Part shown: positions 33,814 through 37,517 of the stretch, in pieces | Numbering within the stretch: position 1 is the first letter of the stretch | Layout of the letters: every line of letters starts with the position of its first letter | NCBI GenBank assembly: GCA_030600655.1 | Contig: JAUVLP010000011.1 | Span: 1 to 37,517, forward strand | Direction of reading: 5' to 3' | DNA length: 37,517 nucleotides | DNA from: Candidatus Eiseniibacteriota bacterium | Lineage (GTDB): Bacteria; Joyebacterota; Joyebacteria; Joyebacterales; Joyebacteraceae | Position numbers and translations under genes: made by a program | The notes under the pieces: model-generated | The model's input: only the letters and a program-made list of their open reading frames with translations | The model's database searches: none | What the model was told of the DNA's origin: nothing

Positions 33814-34625
33814 TGTTACGGGGCGCCATCAGTATCAGCTGGGCGTTCATCGTGAGGAGCGCCGCGACCTATGCAAGCTACCGGTCGAAGCTGTTTCTGG
33901 GGTTTGCGTCACTTCTCCTGTCGGCCATCACCTTCCTGTTTGTGGGAAGGGTTGTAGAGCTTGCGGGGTCCGGTTTCGAGGACAGAGTTGGGATGACCTA
34001 CACGGCTTTCGCGCTCATCGGCGTGGTCGTGCACGGAGTATCTGCTTCCGGGCTGCACGTCTTCCGCAAGACGGTCAGGCGGGAACAACTGCAGGGTACC
34101 TTCGAGCAACTCGTATCGAGCGGCAGGCCCGTTGTCTCGCTCGTGCTTCTTGCCGGGCTGTCAGAGATCGTGATCGCTCAGGGCGTGGCACTTGGACTGG
34201 CCGCAATTGCTGCAGGTCTCCTGGGTGTGGCGATTCCGGTCACACTCCCTGCGCTGACGGCGGTGGTGCTCTACTCTCTGACGATGTGCGGGATCGGATT
34301 CATCTCGGCCGGACTCACGATGATCTTCAAGGAAGGAGAGCCAGTGTCGTGGGCGTTCGGGGCGCTCTCGGGGCTGTTGGGTGGTGTCTACTTCCCAGTA
34401 TCTCTTCTCCCTGTCTGGTTGCGGAGAGTGGCGTGGATGCTTCCAACGCCGCACGTTCTTTCGGTTGTCCGTGCCGGGTTTCGCGGGTCGGTCCACGACG
34501 CGGACACGGCCACTCACCTCATCTTTCTCTCCATTTCGGCTGCGGTCTCAGTCGCGATCGGTCTCGTGGTTCTCAGGCGCGGTTGCGATCACGCCAAGGT
34601 GACCGGGACACTCCGTGAATATTGA
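33810..34625 (+). CDS. ABC-2 type transporter permease
   Basis: A 271-residue protein with about six membrane segments (LFLGFASLLLSAITFLFVG, YTAFALIGVVVHGVSASG, VVSLVLLAGLSEIVIAQGVALGLAAIAAG, LYSLTMCGIGFISAGLTMIF, AFGALSGLLGGVYFPVSLLPVWL, and LIFLSISAAVSVAIGLVVL). The YFPVSLLP-W segment and the short amphipathic start are typical of ABC-2 permeases. It overlaps the ATPase gene by four bases. Substrate is inferred to be the Cys-rich peptide product. No protease domain is fused, so leader removal must occur elsewhere. Confidence 0.9.
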   Translation: MMLRGAISISWAFIVRSAATYASYRSKLFLGFASLLLSAITFLFVGRVVELAGSGFEDRVGMTYTAFALIGVVVHGVSASGLHVFRKTVRREQLQGTFEQLVSSGRPVVSLVLLAGLSEIVIAQGVALGLAAIAAGLLGVAIPVTLPALTAVVLYSLTMCGIGFISAGLTMIFKEGEPVSWAFGALSGLLGGVYFPVSLLPVWLRRVAWMLPTPHVLSVVRAGFRGSVHDADTATHLIFLSISAAVSVAIGLVVLRRGCDHAKVTGTLREY

Positions 34626-34803
34626 CACCGCACATCCGGAGCCGTATCTGTTGTCCGTGTCTCCCGCTCACCGCGATTGTCCTTGCTCTCCGTAGCTTTC
34701 GTGGTGTCTAATCAAACACTGATTCATCGAATTCTGCGACGATTTGCCGACCGTCGTGGTCGGTGCGCGAAGGAACCGAAAGACCGTCCGCCTGGAGTCC
34801 TTC

Positions 34804-36651
34804 TTGAGAACGTTCCGAAACACATACATCCCCATCACGTCTATCATCGTCGCTATTTTCGTCGTCGCGGCCGTGGTGGTGTTTACTTCAATGCGCGATA
34901 TCGATAGAGGACGGCAGCACGTGGCGGACGGGCTGGAGCGCAAGGCCGGCGCTATGCTCATGTTTCTGAGTACCGATTTCAGAACCGAACTCGTGTCGCC
35001 GCGATGGCAGTTGTCGCGTCTGGAGTTCTTTCTCTCAGAGGCTGCCAACCGCGGCCAGGCTGAATACCTGGCCCTTCTCGATTTCGACGGAACCGTCGTC
35101 GCGCACAGCGATACCACGATGGTCGGGGCGCCTCACATCGGGTGGTTGCCGGGGAAAGATGAGCTTGACGCGCCACCCATCCGCAGGAGGCGCGTCACCA
35201 TTGACGGGCATACGCTTCAACAGTACGTGGCGGCCTTCGATGTACATCCCGCTATGCTCTGTGAGAGGCCGCCACGGAGGTTCGGTCACAGGATGAGGCC
35301 GCCCTGCGATATAGAGGCTGTCGCCGGGCGCCTGTCGGAGCTTCTGAGAAGGCCGGTCGATCTGTCGCATCCAACGCGCCTTTACGGCGTTGTGGCACTC
35401 GACCCCACGGAGATAGAGAGAACATTCCTACTCTCTCGCGATCGCACGGTTCTACTCGGCGCTATCCTGATCATCGTTGGTGGAGCGGCCATCTACTTCC
35501 TCTTCGTAGTGTCCGCATACCGCTCGACGCAGACTGCGCTTGCGAACATGCGCACATATACGGACAACGTCATAGAGAGCATGGCGAACGGGCTGATATC
35601 CGTCGATGCCGACGGCCGCGTTGTGACCATCAACTCACGAGCGCGTGCCCTGTTCGGACTGGGTGACGCGAAGATTGCCGGACGACGCCTTGATGGTGTG
35701 GCGGGTATCGAGCCGGGTTCCGAGCGTGCCGGATTGGATCTGGTGCTTCGGGGCGAGAAGGATATAGTTGAAGTAGAGGGGACAGCCACAGTAGCGGGTG
35801 AAAAGATTCCTGTCTCGGTCAGCGCATCGCTGCTCCGGGACGAGGACGGCGAGCGAGCGGGAACGGTTCTGCTCTACCAGGATCTGCGCGAGATCGAGGC
35901 GCTCGAGGCCGAGCTGGAGCGAGGACGTCACCTCGCCTCCCTTGGCAGGCTGGCGGCCGGCGTGGCTCACGAGGTGCGGAATCCCCTCAGCTCGATCAAG
36001 GGATTCGCACAGTTCCTGCGCAGCAAGTTCAGCCCTGGCTCCGAGGAAGAGCGATATTCCGATATCATGATCGAAGAAGTTGAGCGACTCGATCGAGTCG
36101 TGCAGGAGCTGCTTGATTTTGCGAAACCTGTCGTTGCTGAGATCCGACCGGGTGACACCAATGCGATCGTCGAGGACGCGCTCTCGCTCGTGTCGGAGGA
36201 CGCGGACTTCAAGAACGTCAGAATCGTCACCAATCTGTCTGATGGGCTGCCGCGCATCCTCGTGGATTCGAGGCAGGTGCGCCAGGCACTCCTCAACGTG
36301 CTTCTGAACGGCATGGAAGCGATGACGGATGGCGGGACACTTACGGTAAAGACGAGAATTGTTGTTCCCGAAGACGGCGCGATCGCGGCGACCGCGGGCG
36401 AACGACCGGAGCAGGTCGCCATCGACATCGCAGATACGGGTGATGGGATGAGCGAGCAGGAACTCGCGAAGCTGTTCGAACCGTTCTACACGACGAAGCC
36501 GACCGGGACCGGTCTTGGATTGACGATAGTCTCACGACTCGTGGAACAGAACGCCGGGCATATCCATGTTGTGAGCGAAAAGGGGAAGGGGACTACGTTC
36601 TCCATGGTGTTCAGAACTACGCCCGGGGAATCAAATACAGATTCGAGCTAG
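34804..36651 (+). CDS. Membrane sensor histidine kinase (PAS, NtrB/AtoS-like)
   Basis: A 615-residue kinase. Two membrane segments (residues ~8-30 and ~216-240) enclose an extracytoplasmic sensor of about 185 residues; a PAS domain follows (~250-370), then the phosphoacceptor helix GVAHEVRNPLSSIKGF with His389, the N box LLNVLLNGMEAM (N502), and the G boxes DIADTGDGM and GTGLGLTIV. This is the type that works with NtrC-family regulators, one of which lies 106 bases downstream. The frame opens at TTG 34744; I favour the TTG at 34804, which has GGAG six bases upstream and puts the first membrane helix at the N-terminus. What it senses is unknown; its position next to the exporter genes hints at the peptide product or envelope state. 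Confidence 0.9.
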   Translation: MRTFRNTYIPITSIIVAIFVVAAVVVFTSMRDIDRGRQHVADGLERKAGAMLMFLSTDFRTELVSPRWQLSRLEFFLSEAANRGQAEYLALLDFDGTVVAHSDTTMVGAPHIGWLPGKDELDAPPIRRRRVTIDGHTLQQYVAAFDVHPAMLCERPPRRFGHRMRPPCDIEAVAGRLSELLRRPVDLSHPTRLYGVVALDPTEIERTFLLSRDRTVLLGAILIIVGGAAIYFLFVVSAYRSTQTALANMRTYTDNVIESMANGLISVDADGRVVTINSRARALFGLGDAKIAGRRLDGVAGIEPGSERAGLDLVLRGEKDIVEVEGTATVAGEKIPVSVSASLLRDEDGERAGTVLLYQDLREIEALEAELERGRHLASLGRLAAGVAHEVRNPLSSIKGFAQFLRSKFSPGSEEERYSDIMIEEVERLDRVVQELLDFAKPVVAEIRPGDTNAIVEDALSLVSEDADFKNVRIVTNLSDGLPRILVDSRQVRQALLNVLLNGMEAMTDGGTLTVKTRIVVPEDGAIAATAGERPEQVAIDIADTGDGMSEQELAKLFEPFYTTKPTGTGLGLTIVSRLVEQNAGHIHVVSEKGKGTTFSMVFRTTPGESNTDSS

Positions 36652-36757
36652 TGGCGTCCTGGGAATCGCGTACCGGCTTGAGCCGGCGGTTGTTGTGCCA
36701 GGGCAGCGTGGCGTGCGGGGGCAGCCGATACCAGATCGCATATAGGAGCAAGTCCGG

Positions 36758-37517
36758 ATGGTGGAGAAGCACCTCAGAATCCTTGTGGTTGATGACCAGT
36801 CGAGTGTGCGTGAACTCCTCAAGGCCGTCCTCGAGAGCGATGGTCATAAGGTAGACGTTGCTCCCGATGGGGAGAGCGGCGTCGAAAAGCTGGCCGGTGG
36901 GTTTCACGACCTGGTCATCATGGACATCCGGATGCCGGGCATCAACGGCATTGATGCCTTGGGACGGATGAAGAAGGCGAGCCCGGACTGCGGCGTCATC
37001 ATGATGACGGCCTACGCATCGGTTGAGACCGCCGTCGAGGCCATGAAGCTTGGGGCATTCGATTACATCACGAAGCCGATAGATATCGACGAGGTCCGTT
37101 CGGTTGTGTCGAAATTCACCGATGAGTCGTCCGGGGCGGCTGAGGAGAAGCCACCCGAGATCGAGCCGTCGAGCGAGATCATAGGAACGAGCGCCGCGAT
37201 GCGGGAGGTGCTGGAGCTGACTCGCCGGGTCGCCACGAGCGATGCCACGGTTCTCATCCTCGGCGAGAGCGGGACAGGCAAGGAGCTCATAGCGCACGAG
37301 GTACACCGGACGAGTTCACGTGAACACAAACCATTTGTAGCCGTGAACTGTTCGGCCATCCCCGGAGGTCTTCTCGAGAGCGAGCTGTTTGGTCACGAGA
37401 AGGGCGCTTTCACCGGCGCCGGCCGGCAGAAGCGGGGGCGGTTCGAGCTGGCGGTGGGTGGGACCATCTTCCTGGACGAGATCGGCGACATGTCGTCCGA
37501 GCTACAGGCCAAGTTGC
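36758..37517 (+). CDS. NtrC-family response regulator (3' end outside window)
   Basis: The first 253 codons of a response regulator. The receiver domain (residues ~6-120) has the acidic pair VVDDQ, the phosphoacceptor Asp56 in VIMDIRMPG, the MMTAYAS Thr and ITKPI Lys. An AAA+ domain then starts: IIGTSAAM, Walker A GESGTGKE, and a canonical GAFTGA sigma-54 loop, with [12 protein letters not shown] at the cut. The Fis HTH is off the window. ATG 36758 has AGGAG nine bases upstream. It forms a two-component pair with the upstream kinase and is expected to act at -24/-12 promoters; the one at 28000-28014 is a candidate target. Confidence 0.93.
   Translation, partial: MVEKHLRILVVDDQSSVRELLKAVLESDGHKVDVAPDGESGVEKLAGGFHDLVIMDIRMPGINGIDALGRMKKASPDCGVIMMTAYASVETAVEAMKLGAFDYITKPIDIDEVRSVVSKFTDESSGAAEEKPPEIEPSSEIIGTSAAMREVLELTRRVATSDATVLILGESGTGKELIAHEVHRTSSREHKPFVAVNCSAIPGGLLESELFGHEKGAFTGAGRQKRGRFELAVGGTIFLDEIGDMSSELQAKL

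Overview
The window reads as chromosomal DNA of a Gram-negative bacterium, probably from an uncultured FCB-group lineage (Krumholzibacteriota or Eisenbacteria-like). The basis is an estimated GC content near 58 percent, frequent GTG and TTG starts, outer-membrane beta-barrels (Omp85-like, PorV-like), a secreted protein ending in a FlgD-like/type A sorting-style Ig domain, system II cytochrome c maturation and NtrC-type sigma-54 regulators. The phylum is inference; no rRNA or other phylogenetic marker was compared.

Left part (1-9903). A minus-strand operon from a clear sigma-70 promoter near 5632-5661 holds enolase, an FtsB/DivIC-like protein, a secreted FlgD-Ig protein, CcsA and a partial ResB. 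Divergent from it, a second promoter drives an ArsR-type winged helix fused to an M29 aminopeptidase-like domain that has apparently lost its metal ligands. Two methyltransferases and an FmdB-type zinc ribbon follow.

Middle (10136-24445). Secreted proteins (two sharing a 14-residue VExxSWGxIKxLYR motif), a VWA protein and a beta-helix protein lie on the plus strand. A minus-strand module DUF2089 regulator / SHOCT-like protein / bactofilin-like protein has a promoter whose spacer carries a palindrome. A minus-strand group encodes RlmN, a secreted protein, an Omp85-like barrel and SppA fused to a PorV-like barrel. An ArsR-type regulator and a small secreted acidic protein follow.

Right part (24496-37517). 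This is the most interesting region. A TPR-GAF-sigma-54 AAA+ regulator (with GAFTDA in place of GAFTGA) precedes a roughly 1.2 kb control region holding a very good -24/-12 promoter, candidate enhancer palindromes and a long hairpin. Downstream is a compact plus-strand operon: a radical SAM/SPASM maturase fused to an isoprenoid-synthase-like domain and an RRE-like domain, two short Cys/Asp-rich peptides full of C-x(2-4)-D motifs, an FG-GAP beta-propeller secreted protein, an ABC ATPase and an ABC-2 permease. A membrane histidine kinase and an NtrC-family response regulator (cut by the window end) come next. I read this as a new RiPP cluster, most likely making Cys-to-Asp thioether (ranthipeptide-like) peptides, exported by the ABC transporter and possibly held by the propeller protein. 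The modification chemistry and the regulation are inferred from motifs and layout only.
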